Positions 43,191 to 53,621 of a stretch of DNA of 64,000 bases are shown piece after piece. Numbering within the stretch: the first letter of the stretch is position 1; every line of letters starts with the position of its first letter. The notes beneath the pieces were generated by a model, which saw nothing but the letters and a program-made list of their open reading frames with translations, made no database searches and was not told where the DNA came from. This DNA comes from Xenophilus azovorans DSM 13620 (lineage in GTDB: Bacteria > Pseudomonadota > Gammaproteobacteria > Burkholderiales > Burkholderiaceae_C), in the NCBI RefSeq assembly GCF_000745855.1, contig NZ_JQKD01000003.1, forward strand, positions 1-64,000, in the 5' to 3' direction. Made by a program: the position numbers and the translations under genes.

Positions 43191-43221
43191 GGCCCCGGGC
43201 GCCTCCCCTGGCGGCACGGCG

Positions 43222-44466
43222 TCACGTCGATGCGGCAAGGTAGGGGGCCAGCTCGTTCTTCGCGATCGCGTTGCGGTGCACCTCGTCCGGGCCGTCGGCG
43301 ATGCGCAGGGTGCGCGCGTTCGCCAGGAACCTGGCGAGCGGGAAGTCCTGGCACAGGCCGCCCGCGCCGTGCGCCTGGATGGTCCAGTCGATCACCTGCT
43401 GCGCCATGCCCGGCGCCACCGCCTTGATCATCGCGATGTCGTTCTTCGCCACCTTGTTGCCGTGCTCGTCCATCCGCCACGCCGCACGCAGCGTGAGCAG
43501 GCGCGCCATCTCGATGCGGCTGCGCGCCTCGGCGATGCGCTCGTGCCAGACGGACTGTGTCGCCAGGACCTTGCCGAAGGCCGTGCGGCCGGCCAGGCGG
43601 CGGCACATCAGCGCCAGGCAGCGCTCGGCCAGGCCGATCAGGCGCATGCAGTGGTGGATGCGCCCGGGCCCCAGGCGGCCCTGTGCGATCTCGAATCCGC
43701 GCCCCTCGCCCAGCAGCATGTTGCCGGCCGGCACGCGCACGTTCTCGAACACGATCTCCATGTGGCCGTGCGGCGCATCGGAGAAGCCCAGCACGTCGAG
43801 GTGGCGCAGCACCTTGATGCCGGGCGTGCCCGCCGGCACGAGGATCATGCTCTGTTGCGCGTGCCTGGGCCCCTCGGGGTCGGACTTGCCCATGGTGATG
43901 TAGACCTTGCAATGCGGATTGCCCGCGCCAGAGGTCCACCACTTGCGGCCGTTGATCACGTAGTCGTCCCCGTCGCGCTCGATGCGGGTGCCGATGTTGG
44001 TCGCGTCGCTGGAGGCGACTTCCGGCTCGGTCATCGCGAAGGCCGAACGGATCCGGCCTTCCATCAGCGGCTTGAGCCACTGCTCCTTCTGCTCGGCCGT
44101 GCCGTAGAGCGCCAGCGTCTCCATGTTGCCGGTGTCCGGCGCCGAGCAGTTGAACACCTCGCTGCACCACGAGACCTTGCCCAGCTCCTCGGCGAGCGGC
44201 GCGTATTCCAGGTTGGTCAGGCCGGCGCCCATCACGCCCGACTTCTGCGTGGTGTGCAGCGGCAGGAACAGGTTCCACAGCCCTGCCTCGCGCGCCCTGG
44301 GCTTGAGGTTCTCGATGATCACCGAAGGCGTCCAGGGCGCGCCGGCCTCCGCGTTCTTTCGCGCCTCCTGGTAGACGTCCTTCTCCGCGGGATAGATGTG
44401 GCGGTCCATGAACTCGCGCAGACGGGCCTGGAGTTCGAGCGTCTTGGGAGAGTGATTGAAATTCAT
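43222..44466 (-). CDS. ACAD11-like acyl-CoA dehydrogenase
   Basis: A 414-aa protein matching the dehydrogenase part of ACAD10/11 closely: [30 protein letters not shown], then [42 protein letters not shown], and [18 protein letters not shown]. The family converts 4-phosphoacyl-CoA to 3-hydroxyacyl-CoA. The ATG at 44466 has no ribosome-binding site but a TAGACT -10 ends 7 nt upstream, so the mRNA is probably leaderless. It shares the dyad at 44500-44519 with the divergent AtuA-like gene. Confidence 0.9.
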   Translation of the reverse strand: MNFNHSPKTLELQARLREFMDRHIYPAEKDVYQEARKNAEAGAPWTPSVIIENLKPRAREAGLWNLFLPLHTTQKSGVMGAGLTNLEYAPLAEELGKVSWCSEVFNCSAPDTGNMETLALYGTAEQKEQWLKPLMEGRIRSAFAMTEPEVASSDATNIGTRIERDGDDYVINGRKWWTSGAGNPHCKVYITMGKSDPEGPRHAQQSMILVPAGTPGIKVLRHLDVLGFSDAPHGHMEIVFENVRVPAGNMLLGEGRGFEIAQGRLGPGRIHHCMRLIGLAERCLALMCRRLAGRTAFGKVLATQSVWHERIAEARSRIEMARLLTLRAAWRMDEHGNKVAKNDIAMIKAVAPGMAQQVIDWTIQAHGAGGLCQDFPLARFLANARTLRIADGPDEVHRNAIAKNELAPYLAAST

Positions 44467-44557
44467 GCGCGGCAGTCTAGGAAGCCGAGGGCCGGCGCGA
44501 ATCGTCGCAACCGACGATGGCGGACGCCGGGCCCGCATCCGACCATGCCGCGCATGA
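44463..44557. promoter_or_regulatory. Symmetric divergent promoter with dyad site 5 and two leaderless starts
   Basis: The dyad 44500-44519 (core CGTCG-CAAC-CGACG, 17 of 20 matches to the 52541 dyad) lies at the centre. Leftwards TAGACT (44479-44474) is 20 nt away, and rightwards GACCAT (44541-44546) is 21 nt away. Each -10 is followed by the same seven bases GCCGCGC and then ATG. The outer 12-mers TCATGCGCGGCA (44463-44474) and TGCCGCGCATGA (44546-44557) are perfect inverted repeats around the dyad axis. Confidence 0.65.
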
Positions 44558-46434
44558 GCATGATCGACTCCCCGCCGCGCGAGCCCCTGGTCGTCGCCAG
44601 CTTCTCCGGCTACTTCGGCGACCGCGCGAGCGCGCTCGACGAGGCGATGGCCGGAGACCCGCTCCACGTGCTGATCGGCGACTACCTCGCCGAGATCACG
44701 CTGGCGGGCATCTCCGCGCGTTTTCGCAAGGACCCGTCCCAGGGCTACGCGGAGTACTTCGTGCGCCAGGTGCAGCCGCACCTGGCCGGCATCGCCGCGC
44801 GCGGCGTCAAGCTGGTCACCAACGCCGGCGGGCTGAACCCGCGCGCACTGGCGCAGGTGCTGCGCGGCCTGATCGCCGAGGCCGGCCTGGCGCTGAAGGT
44901 CGCATGCGTGGAGGGCGACAACGTGCTCGACCGGCTCGCGCTGCTGCAGGCCGCAGGACACCCGCTGAGGCACCTGGACACGGGCGCACCGCTGGCGAGC
45001 TGGGGCCGCGCGCCGATCTCGGCGAACGCCTACCTGGGCGCCTGGGGCATCGCCGCCGCGCTGCGCGAAGGCGCCGACATCGTGCTGTGCGGGCGCGTCA
45101 CCGATTCGTCGCTGACGCTGGGCCCGGCCGCCTGGTGGCACGGCTGGCGCCAGGACGACTGGGACCGCCTGGCCGGCGGCGTGATCGCGGGCCACATCCT
45201 CGAATGCGGACCCCATGCCACCGGCGGCAACTTCAGCGGCTTCGCGGCGCTGCCCGGCATCACCTTCCCCGGCTTCGTGGTGGGCGAGATCGCGGCGGAC
45301 GGCTCGAGCATCATCACCAAGCACGCGCGCGACGGCGGCGCGGTGACCACCGACACGGTGACCGCCCAGCTCGTGTACGAGATCCAGGGGCCGAAGTACC
45401 TGAACCCCGACGTGACGGTGGACCTCTCTGGCGTCCATTGCGAACAGGTGGGGCCGGACCGGGTGCGCGTCGGCGGTGCGCGCGGCGAGCCGCCGCCGGA
45501 CACCACCAAGGTGGCCGTCTTCGCGCCGGAGGGCTGGCAGATCGTGTCCTGGGCCTTCGTCACCGGCGTCGACATCGACCGCAAGCTCGCGCTGCTGCGC
45601 GCCCAGCTGCACCGGCTGCTGGCCGGGCACGTGGATCACCTGGAGATCACCGCCTTCGGCGCGCCCGCGGCGCAGCCCGAGTCGCAGTACGAGGCCACCG
45701 TCGCGGTGCGCATTGCGGCCCAGGCAGGGGAGCGCGATGCGCTCACCGAGGAGAACTTCTTCACCCGCCTCAACAGCCTGTACCTGTGGAGCGTACCGGG
45801 CTTCTACACCGACTCCGGCGCGGAACGGGCGCTCAAGCCGATGCGCCGGATCGAGTACTGGCCGGCCGTGCTGCACGTGGGCCAGTTGGCGCACACCGTG
45901 GTGCTGGACGACGGCCGCACGCTCGACATCCCGCCGCATCCGCAGGCCGGGCCCGCCCGGCCGCAGCCCGTGCATGCTGAGCCGGAACCGCTGCCGCCGG
46001 CGGCCGGCCGCGCGACGCAACGGGCGCCGCTGGGCCGCGTGGCCTTCGCCCGCTCGGGCGACAAGGGCGGCAACAGCAACGTGGGCGTGTGGGCTGCCCA
46101 GGAGAAGGCCTGGCCGTGGCTGCGGCAGGCGCTGTCGACCGAGATGCTGCGCCGCCTGCTGCCACAGGCGCAAGGGCTGGAGATCGTGCGCCACGAATTC
46201 GCGCACCTGCGCGCCGTGCACTTCATCGTGCGCGGCCTGCTGGGGTGCGGCGGCAGCACGAACCTGCAGGCCGACCAGGTCGGCAAGGCGGTGGGCGAGT
46301 TCGTGCTGTCGCGCCAGATCGAGATCCCGGTGGAACTGCTGGTGGACGAGCATCCGGCGGGGGCCCACGGCGCCGCGCCGGGCGTGCCGCCGCCGGCGCC
46401 GACTGCCCGGGCGGCACCGCAGACGCGTCCCTAG
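44554..46434 (+). CDS. AtuA-like protein (acyclic terpene utilization AtuA family, DUF1446)
   Basis: A 626-aa protein of the AtuA/DUF1446 family. AtuA is required for citronellol/geraniol use in Pseudomonas, but its reaction is not established. The main domain carries [57 protein letters not shown] and [24 protein letters not shown]. The C-terminal ferredoxin-like part has [17 protein letters not shown]. The ATG at 44554 is chosen because the -10 ends 7 nt before it; ATGs at 44545 and 44560 are in frame. The regulator gene follows 45 nt later and may be co-transcribed. Confidence 0.85.
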   Translation: MSMIDSPPREPLVVASFSGYFGDRASALDEAMAGDPLHVLIGDYLAEITLAGISARFRKDPSQGYAEYFVRQVQPHLAGIAARGVKLVTNAGGLNPRALAQVLRGLIAEAGLALKVACVEGDNVLDRLALLQAAGHPLRHLDTGAPLASWGRAPISANAYLGAWGIAAALREGADIVLCGRVTDSSLTLGPAAWWHGWRQDDWDRLAGGVIAGHILECGPHATGGNFSGFAALPGITFPGFVVGEIAADGSSIITKHARDGGAVTTDTVTAQLVYEIQGPKYLNPDVTVDLSGVHCEQVGPDRVRVGGARGEPPPDTTKVAVFAPEGWQIVSWAFVTGVDIDRKLALLRAQLHRLLAGHVDHLEITAFGAPAAQPESQYEATVAVRIAAQAGERDALTEENFFTRLNSLYLWSVPGFYTDSGAERALKPMRRIEYWPAVLHVGQLAHTVVLDDGRTLDIPPHPQAGPARPQPVHAEPEPLPPAAGRATQRAPLGRVAFARSGDKGGNSNVGVWAAQEKAWPWLRQALSTEMLRRLLPQAQGLEIVRHEFAHLRAVHFIVRGLLGCGGSTNLQADQVGKAVGEFVLSRQIEIPVELLVDEHPAGAHGAAPGVPPPAPTARAAPQTRP

Positions 46435-46479
46435 AATGCACGGCCCCAGGCACCGCCTTCGTGCCGGCCGCCGCCGTTC

Positions 46480-49203
46480 ATGACGCCCCCCAGCTCTCCC
46501 TTCGCCGCTCCGGCGCTGTTGCGCGGCCGCGTGATGGCGCAGTCCAGCAAGTTCAACCTGCCCGGTACCAACGCGGCGTTCGTGCGGCGCTCGGCCATCG
46601 CCGAACGGGTCGAGCGCGCCGCGGCTGCCAAGCTCATCCTGGTCCGCGCGCCCGCCGGCTTCGGCAAGACGACCGCGCTGCGGCAGATCCACGAACAGCT
46701 CAGCAGCGCCGGCGTGGCCACCGCATGGGTCACGCTCGACACCGCCGACAACGACATGCCTCGCTTCCTGAGCTGCCTGGCGGAGGCCGTGGCCCGCCTG
46801 CAGATCGAGGACCACCTCGCCGCCGGCCCCGACACGGAGGCGCTCGCCGCTCTGGAGCGCGACGGCCCGCCCTTCGCGCTGTTCCTTGACGAGTTCGAGG
46901 CCCTGCAGTCCCCGGCCGTGGTGAGCCTGGTGCGCCAGGTGATCGAGCGCCTGCCGCGCAGCGGCCGGCTCGTCATCGGTTCGCGCAGCCTGCCGGACAT
47001 CGGGCTCGGCCGGCTGCGGGTGCGCAGCCAGTTGGCGGAGATCGGCATCGAGGTGCTGCGCTTCAGCATCGACGAGACCGCGGAGTTCCTGCGCCTGCGC
47101 GGCCTGCCGCCCCTGCCGCCGGATACGCTGGAACTGCTGCATGCGCGAACCGAGGGCTGGATCGCGGCGCTGCTGCTGGCCTCGATGGTGCTGGACAACC
47201 GGGACGCCGGCAGGGAATTCATCGAGCGGCTGGCCGGCTCCGGCGGCGCCATCGCCCAGTACCTGGCCGAGGACGTGCTGGAGCGCCAGCCGCCGGACGT
47301 GCGCGAGTTCCTGCTGCGCACCAGCATCCTGCGGCAGCTCGATGCGCCGCTGTGCCAGGCGCTCGTCCCGCGCACCGACTGCGCCCGCATGCTGGGGCGG
47401 CTGAACGCCTCCAGCCTGTTCCTGCTGCCGGTCGAGAGCGAGGACGCCGAGCCTCACTACCGCTACCACGCGCTGTTCGCCAATTTCCTGCGCACCCAGT
47501 TGCAGCGCGAGCACCCGGGCGAGCTGCTGCGACTGCACCTGGCCGCCTGCGGCTGGTACGAATCGGTCGGACGGCCCGTGCCGGCGATCGAACACGCCAT
47601 CGAGGGCGGCGACCATCCGCATGCGCTGACGCTGCTGGAGCGGCATGCCCAGCGCTTCCTCGACCAGGGCCGGATGCGCCTGATGGCCCGCTGGTTTGCG
47701 GCGGTGCCTCCGGAACAGCTGGCCGCGCACCCGCGCATGCAGGCCATCTACGTCTGGGCTGTGTTGTTCACGCAGGGCGCGCTGGAAGGCATGGCGCTGC
47801 TGGCCGCCAGCGGCATCGAGGACAGCGAGGACCCGACGATCAGGGCACATGTGAACGCGCTGCAGCCGCTGCTGCTGGCGATGCTCGACCGCTACGACGA
47901 AGCCAACGAGGTGGGCCGCGCCGGCCTGGCGCGCCTGCCCACCGCCGTGCCCTTCGCCGACACGGTGCTGACCAACTGCATGGCGCACGTGACCTCCGTG
48001 CTGGGCGAGAAGCGCGAGGCGCAGCGCCTGCTCGACGCCGCGCGCAAGGCGCAGGGCAGCAGCATGTTCAACCGCATGTACACCGAGTCCACCGAAGGAC
48101 TGCTGGACATCGAGCGGGGCCGCTTCCGGCAGGCCACCGCGCGCTTCCGCATCGCCGTGGACGCCACCACGAATGAAAGCGACTACAGCCATACCGGCGG
48201 CAACGCCTGGGCCGGCGTGCTGTACGCCGGCGCCATGTACGAGGCGGACGAGCTCGACGCCTGCGACCGCCTGCTGAACGTGTACCTGCCGCTGGCGCGG
48301 GAGGTGGGATTGCCGGACCACATGATCAGCAGCTACGCCATGCGCTCGCGCCTGCTCTTCTGGCGCGGCGACGTGGACGGCGCCCTGCGCGTGCTCACCG
48401 AACTGGAGACCCTGGGCCACGTGCGCAAGCTGCCGCGCGTGGTGGCGTCGGCCAAGCTGGAACGCTCGCGCATGCTGATGCGCCAGGGCAATGCCTACGG
48501 TGCGCGCGAGGAACTGGACCGCGCCGACGACCCGGTCGTCTGGGCGCGGGTCGCCCGCCAGCGCCTGCCCGCGCACGACGTGCTGGACCTCGGCATCGCG
48601 CGCCTGCGCTGGGAGATCCTGTTCGGCGACCCCGAGGAGGCGCTGCGCCGCATCGACCGCGACCTGCCGGCCATCGACGCCGAGGCGCGCGTGCGCCGCA
48701 GCCGCAAGCTGCGCGTGCTCAAGTCGATGGCCCTGTGGAAGCTCAGGCAGCACGAGGCCGCGGCGGACGTGATGCGGGACATCCTGCATGAAGGCAGCCG
48801 CGAAGGCTTCGTGCGGCTGGTGATCGACGACGGCCCCTACGTCGCGGGGCCGATCCAGGCGGTGCTCGCTCCGCTGAAGGCGGCGCCGGAGAAGTCCGAC
48901 CCGATCCTGGTCGAATACGCGCAGCGCCTGCTCGACGCCCTCGGCCCCGACGCCCTGGCCGCCGAGCTGGCGCAGGGCCCGGCGGCCAGCGAGGCGCCAT
49001 GGCAGGTGGAGCCCCTGACGCAGAAGGAGATGCAGGTGCTCAAGCTGCTGGCCGAGGGCTACTCGAACAGCGCGATGTCCGAGAAGCTGTTCGTCTCCGA
49101 CAGCACCGTGCGCACGCACCTGCGCAACATCAACATGAAGCTCGGCGCGCAGAACCGCACGCAGGCGGTGTCCCTGGCCAGGCGCTACGGCCTGATCCGC
49201 TGA
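46480..49203 (+). CDS. MalT-like LuxR-family transcriptional activator (STAND ATPase)
   Basis: A 907-aa regulator. The N-terminal NTPase has Walker [14 protein letters not shown] near residues 55-66 and a Walker B-like [11 protein letters not shown] near 130. It is followed by a winged-helix/TPR-like helical middle (about 330-820) for inducer sensing, and a LuxR-type HTH at about 843-905 ([36 protein letters not shown]). Proteins of this build (MalT, AlkS) are ATP-dependent activators that respond to pathway metabolites. It lies among six promoter regions sharing a 20-bp dyad and is the only LuxR-type protein in the window, so it is the best candidate to bind them. Confidence 0.92.
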   Translation: MTPPSSPFAAPALLRGRVMAQSSKFNLPGTNAAFVRRSAIAERVERAAAAKLILVRAPAGFGKTTALRQIHEQLSSAGVATAWVTLDTADNDMPRFLSCLAEAVARLQIEDHLAAGPDTEALAALERDGPPFALFLDEFEALQSPAVVSLVRQVIERLPRSGRLVIGSRSLPDIGLGRLRVRSQLAEIGIEVLRFSIDETAEFLRLRGLPPLPPDTLELLHARTEGWIAALLLASMVLDNRDAGREFIERLAGSGGAIAQYLAEDVLERQPPDVREFLLRTSILRQLDAPLCQALVPRTDCARMLGRLNASSLFLLPVESEDAEPHYRYHALFANFLRTQLQREHPGELLRLHLAACGWYESVGRPVPAIEHAIEGGDHPHALTLLERHAQRFLDQGRMRLMARWFAAVPPEQLAAHPRMQAIYVWAVLFTQGALEGMALLAASGIEDSEDPTIRAHVNALQPLLLAMLDRYDEANEVGRAGLARLPTAVPFADTVLTNCMAHVTSVLGEKREAQRLLDAARKAQGSSMFNRMYTESTEGLLDIERGRFRQATARFRIAVDATTNESDYSHTGGNAWAGVLYAGAMYEADELDACDRLLNVYLPLAREVGLPDHMISSYAMRSRLLFWRGDVDGALRVLTELETLGHVRKLPRVVASAKLERSRMLMRQGNAYGAREELDRADDPVVWARVARQRLPAHDVLDLGIARLRWEILFGDPEEALRRIDRDLPAIDAEARVRRSRKLRVLKSMALWKLRQHEAAADVMRDILHEGSREGFVRLVIDDGPYVAGPIQAVLAPLKAAPEKSDPILVEYAQRLLDALGPDALAAELAQGPAASEAPWQVEPLTQKEMQVLKLLAEGYSNSAMSEKLFVSDSTVRTHLRNINMKLGAQNRTQAVSLARRYGLIR

Positions 49204-49224
49204 GAGATCCCCCCGCGCGGCCCG

Positions 49225-50403
49225 CTACAGCCGCTCCACGATGGTGACGTTGGCCATGCCCCCGCCTTCGCACATGGTCTGCAGGCCGTAGCGCCCGCCG
49301 CGCTGCGCCAGTGCGTGCAGCAGGGTGGTCATGAGCCGCGTGCCGGAAGCGCCCAGCGGATGGCCCAGGGCGATGGCGCCGCCGTGCACGTTGAGGCGCC
49401 CGGCGTCGGCCTCCAGCGCCTGCAGCCAGGCCAGCGGCACCGGCGCGAAGGCCTCGTTCACCTCGTACAGATCGATGTCGGCCATCTTCAGGCCCGCCTT
49501 CTCCAGCGCGCGCCGCGTCGCCGGGATGGGCGCCTCCAGCATGATCACCGGATCGTGGCCCATCACGCTCATGTGGTGGATGCGGGCCATCGGCTTCGCG
49601 CCCAGGCGCGCCAGGCCACGCTCGTTCACCACGAGCACGCCGCTGGCGCCGTCGCAGATCTGGCTGGCATTGGCGGCGGTGATGCGGCCTCCCTCGGCCA
49701 GCAGCTTCACTGCGGCGATCGCCTCCAGGCTCGCGCCGGCGCGGATGCCCTCGTCGCGCCGGTGCACCTCGTCGGTCTCGGCGCCGTTCGCATCGCGCAC
49801 GGCCAGCGGCAGGATCTCGGCGTCGAAGCGGCCCTCGTCGGCCGCGCGCGCGGCCAGTTCATGGCTGCGCAGCGCATAGCGATCGAGCGCCTCCTTTTCG
49901 AAGCCGTACTTCACGGCGATCATCTCGGCGCCGGTGAACTGGCTGAAGTCCTGCTCGCCGTAGCGCCGGCGGATCTCCGGGCTCATGTAGAAGCCCATCC
50001 CGTGCTTCTGCGGCAGCGCCGAGGGCGTGAACATCGGCACGCGGGTCATGCTCTCCACGCCGGCGGCGATGACGATGTCCTGGGAGCCGGACATCACGGC
50101 CTGCGCCGCGAAGTGCAGCGCCTGCTGCGACGAGCCGCACTGCCGGTCCAGCGAGGTGCCGGGCACCGACTCGGGCAGCCGTGACGCCAGCACGGCGTTG
50201 CGGGCCACGTTGGTGGACTGCTCGCCGACCTGGCTGACGCAGCCCATGATGACGTCCTCGACGAGGGACGGATCGCAGTCGGAACGTTCCAGCAGTTCGT
50301 CGAGGACACGCGCTGCGAGTTCGACCGGGTGCCAGCCCGCGAGCCTGCCGTTGCGCCGGCCGCCCGCGGTGCGTGCGGCGGCGACGATGAATGCTTCTGC
50401 CAT
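49225..50403 (-). CDS. Thiolase family acyl-CoA acetyltransferase
   Basis: A 392-aa thiolase with the complete active site: Cys89 in DRQCGSSQQAL, His348 in GHPLGASG and Cys378 in CEGGGMANV. It either cleaves 3-ketoacyl-CoA to acetyl- or propionyl-CoA or, less likely here, condenses acetyl-CoA. The start at 50403 follows AGGAG by 10 nt. It is the second gene after the SDR, 44 nt downstream, so dehydrogenation and thiolysis are encoded together behind dyad site 6. Convergent with the regulator gene, 21 nt apart. Confidence 0.93.
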   Translation of the reverse strand: MAEAFIVAAARTAGGRRNGRLAGWHPVELAARVLDELLERSDCDPSLVEDVIMGCVSQVGEQSTNVARNAVLASRLPESVPGTSLDRQCGSSQQALHFAAQAVMSGSQDIVIAAGVESMTRVPMFTPSALPQKHGMGFYMSPEIRRRYGEQDFSQFTGAEMIAVKYGFEKEALDRYALRSHELAARAADEGRFDAEILPLAVRDANGAETDEVHRRDEGIRAGASLEAIAAVKLLAEGGRITAANASQICDGASGVLVVNERGLARLGAKPMARIHHMSVMGHDPVIMLEAPIPATRRALEKAGLKMADIDLYEVNEAFAPVPLAWLQALEADAGRLNVHGGAIALGHPLGASGTRLMTTLLHALAQRGGRYGLQTMCEGGGMANVTIVERL

Positions 50404-50447
50404 GGTGGGTGTGCTCCTGTGAAATGGGTCGGCGACGTCAGCGGAGG

Positions 50448-51233
<786 letters not shown>

Positions 51234-51260
51234 GGCGATGGATTCGTTGCAGATCCGGCC

Positions 51261-51306
51261 AGTCTAGGGACGGCCTCGGGGCGGCGAACCGTCGGAATGG
51301 ACGAAT
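51261..51306 (-). promoter_or_regulatory. 20-bp dyad (site 6) plus TAGACT promoter of the SDR-thiolase operon
   Basis: The dyad at 51287-51306 has core CGTCG-GAAT-GGACG (15 of 20 matches to the 52541 dyad). TAGACT lies on the minus strand at 51266-51261, exactly 20 nt downstream, the same spacing as at 35322-35367 and 44474-44519. Confidence 0.65.
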
Positions 51307-51332
51307 CCATCCTCGCGCCGCCGGAGGCACAC

Positions 51333-51379
51333 GCTCGTCGCTTCGGACGATTGCCTCCCGCGGGCGACGCCACGACCAT
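51333..51379 (+). promoter_or_regulatory. 20-bp dyad (site 7) upstream of the CaiB gene
   Basis: The dyad at 51333-51352 has core CGTCG-CTTC-GGACG (15 of 20 matches to the 52541 dyad). GACCAT at 51374-51379, 21 nt downstream, is the same hexamer used by the AtuA-like gene. An AAGGAG ribosome-binding site follows before the ATG at 51409. Confidence 0.55.
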
Positions 51380-51408
51380 CACGCGTCGCAGAAATTCAAG
51401 GAGCTTGC

Positions 51409-52524
51409 ATGGCCGGTCCGCTCACGGGAGTCCGCGTGTTCGAGGCCGGAGGCATCGGTCCGGCACCGTTCTGCGGCATGGTGCTGGCGGACCTGGGCGC
51501 CGAAGTGATGCAGGTCACCCGCCCCGGCGTTCCGCACGACCGCTTCGACGTGCCCGCCCGCGGGCGTCGGCGCATCGCGCTCGACCTGCGCTCGTCCGCC
51601 GGGGCTGCCGCCGCGCTCGACCTCGCGGCCGCGGCCGATGTGCTGATCGAAGGCTTCCGCCCCGGCGTGATGGAGCGCCTCGGCCTGGGGCCCGGGCCCT
51701 GTCTGGAACGCAATCCGCGGCTGGTCTATGGCCGCATGACGGGCTGGGGCCAGCATGGAAGCCTGGCGCAGGCGGCAGGCCACGATCTCAACTACCTCGC
51801 GCTGAGCGGCGCCCTGCACGGCATCGGCCGGCCCGGCGAGCCGCCGGTTCCGCCGCTCAACCTGGTGGCCGACTACGGCGGCGGCGCGATGCTGCTGGCC
51901 GTGGGCGTGCTGGCCGCGTTGCAGGAACGCAGCATCTCCGGCCGCGGCCAGGTGATCGATGCGGCGATGAGCGACGGCAGCGCGCTGCTCGGCGCCCTGT
52001 TCCATGGCCGCAGGGCCGCAGGCCGATGGCTCGGCCGCGGCGAGAACCATCTCGACGGCGGCGCCCACTTCTACAACACCTATCTCTGCGCAGACGGCGG
52101 CTATGTCGCCGTGGCAGCGACGGAGCCGCAGTTCCATGCACAACTGCTGGCGCTTTGCGGCGTCGCCGACGATCCCGCCTTCGCCGATCAATGGAATCGC
52201 ACGCAGTGGCCGGCACACAAGGCTCGGCTCGCGGATGTCTTCCGCACGCGGCCGCGCGATGAATGGTGCCGGCTGGCGGAAGGCCGCGACTGCTGCCTTT
52301 CGCCCGTCATGGACTGGGACGAGGCACCCTTCCATCCGCACCACGCGGACCGGCACACCTTCGTCGAGGTCGACGGCTTCGCACAGCCGGCGCCGGCACC
52401 CCGGTTCTCGCGGACCCCGTCCGCGCTGCCGCATGCCAGCAGCGAAGCGAGCGATGCGGATCTGCGTGCGTGGGGTCTGTCGCAACGGACCATCGACGCC
52501 GCGCGCATCGAGCCGCCGCGCTGA
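51409..52524 (+). CDS. CaiB/BaiF family enzyme, alpha-methylacyl-CoA racemase type
   Basis: A 371-aa CaiB/BaiF protein with the racemase pair His125 (GHDLNYLALSG) and Asp155 (ADYGGG), 30 residues apart as in MCR. Also MTGWGQHGSLAQ and [14 protein letters not shown]. It is related to the enzymes at 15083-16255 and 60255-61409. It may epimerise 2-methylacyl-CoAs or load CoA onto the pathway acid. It starts with AAGGAG 7 nt upstream, behind dyad site 7. A separate dyad site follows its stop, so downstream genes have a second promoter. Confidence 0.87.
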   Translation: MAGPLTGVRVFEAGGIGPAPFCGMVLADLGAEVMQVTRPGVPHDRFDVPARGRRRIALDLRSSAGAAAALDLAAAADVLIEGFRPGVMERLGLGPGPCLERNPRLVYGRMTGWGQHGSLAQAAGHDLNYLALSGALHGIGRPGEPPVPPLNLVADYGGGAMLLAVGVLAALQERSISGRGQVIDAAMSDGSALLGALFHGRRAAGRWLGRGENHLDGGAHFYNTYLCADGGYVAVAATEPQFHAQLLALCGVADDPAFADQWNRTQWPAHKARLADVFRTRPRDEWCRLAEGRDCCLSPVMDWDEAPFHPHHADRHTFVEVDGFAQPAPAPRFSRTPSALPHASSEASDADLRAWGLSQRTIDAARIEPPR

Positions 52525-52540
52525 ACCCAGGCCCCGCGCA

Positions 52541-52586
52541 AATCGTCGGTACCGACGATTCGACAGGTGCGGCACCCACGCACCAT
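52541..52586 (+). promoter_or_regulatory. Perfect 20-bp dyad (site 8) upstream of the Bug-amidohydrolase-TRAP operon
   Basis: AATCGTCGGTACCGACGATT (52541-52560) is a perfect 20-bp palindrome and the best copy of the shared motif. CACCAT (52581-52586) lies 20 nt downstream as a weak -10. The Bug gene starts at 52614 with AGGAG 9 nt before it. Confidence 0.65.
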
Positions 52587-52613
52587 GCACGCCAAGATCA
52601 GGAGACATGTGAG

Positions 52614-53591
52614 ATGCCCCATTCCGTCCTAGCGTGCACGGCCCGTCTGCTGTGGGCGTTTGCCGCATGGCTGCTTGCGGCCACCGCCCACGCGGCCTGG
52701 CCCGACAGGCAGATCACCATCATCGTGCCCTTCCCGGCCGGCGGCCTGACGGACGTCGCGGCGCGCCACCTCGCACAAGGCCTGCAGGAAGAGCTCAAGC
52801 AGCCGGTGGTGGTGGAGAACCGCGTGGGAGCAGGCGGAATGATCGGCACCGAGCTAGCCTCGAAGGCGCGTCCCGATGGCTACACGCTACTGGTGAACAG
52901 CCCCAGCCACGTGATCAACCAGGCCTTCCGCAGCAGGATGCCCTACGACGCGCTGCGCGACTTCACGCCTGTCGCGATGCTGCTGAGCTCGCCCATGGTG
53001 CTCGTGGTGCATCCGTCGGTGCCGGCGAACACGCTCGGTGAATACCTCGCGTATGCCAAGACGCAGAACGGCGGCGCGTCGTTCGGCTCCACGGGTGCCG
53101 GCGGCACCAGCCACCTCGCCGGCGAGATGCTGCGCCTGATGACGAAGGCGCCGATGACGCACGTCCCCTACAAGGGCGCCAACCCGGCGGTGAACGACCT
53201 GCTCGGCGGCCAGTTGCCTTCCATCTTCCTGGACGTAGCCACCGTCGCGCAGCACGTCGGCAGCGGCCGGCTGAAGGCGATCGCGATGTCGTCCGCCGCG
53301 CGCAGCGAGACCCTGCCCTCCGTTCCCACCGTCGCCGAGCAGGGCTTCGCGCGCTACGACGTCTCGACCTGGATCGCGCTCTACGGTCCGGCCAGGCTGC
53401 CCGAGCCGATCACCACCGCGCTCAACGCGATCGCCGTCCGCACGATGGGCAGCGCCAGGGAGCGCGACTGGCTGCGCCAGAACGGCGCCGTCGCCGGAAC
53501 GATGTCCGCGCCCCAGTTCCGCCGTTTCGTGCAGGACGAGTTGGAAAAGTGGACGCAATTCAACAAGGAAGCCAAGGTCCAGGTCGACTGA
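52614..53591 (+). CDS. Bug-family tripartite tricarboxylate transporter substrate receptor
   Basis: A 325-aa periplasmic receptor with a Sec signal ending near TAHAAW. Motifs: PFPAGGLTDVAARHLA, VGAGGMIGTELASKARPDGYT, HVPYKGANPAVNDLLGGQLP and LPSVPTVAEQGFARYD. The start at 52614 is set by AGGAG at 52600-52604 and by the signal peptide. It is controlled by the perfect dyad and followed by the amidohydrolase gene 30 nt on. The ligand may be an N-acyl amino acid or the pathway acid. Confidence 0.92.
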   Translation: MPHSVLACTARLLWAFAAWLLAATAHAAWPDRQITIIVPFPAGGLTDVAARHLAQGLQEELKQPVVVENRVGAGGMIGTELASKARPDGYTLLVNSPSHVINQAFRSRMPYDALRDFTPVAMLLSSPMVLVVHPSVPANTLGEYLAYAKTQNGGASFGSTGAGGTSHLAGEMLRLMTKAPMTHVPYKGANPAVNDLLGGQLPSIFLDVATVAQHVGSGRLKAIAMSSAARSETLPSVPTVAEQGFARYDVSTWIALYGPARLPEPITTALNAIAVRTMGSARERDWLRQNGAVAGTMSAPQFRRFVQDELEKWTQFNKEAKVQVD

Positions 53592-53621
53592 GGCCGCGCA
53601 TCACATCCCATGGAAGACAAG

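Noticed and set aside
43191-43238. TTG at 43238 as the start of the third kinase gene
   Set aside because: It would overlap the ACAD11-like gene by 17 nt with no clear ribosome-binding site, and the extra residues do not resemble the family. ATG at 43190 fits.
43222-49119. A minus-strand open frame of about 1965 codons running through the AtuA-like and LuxR-type genes
   Set aside because: Only the last 414 codons (from 44466) match a protein family. The rest is Arg/His/Gln-rich antisense translation, a usual artefact of very high GC content.
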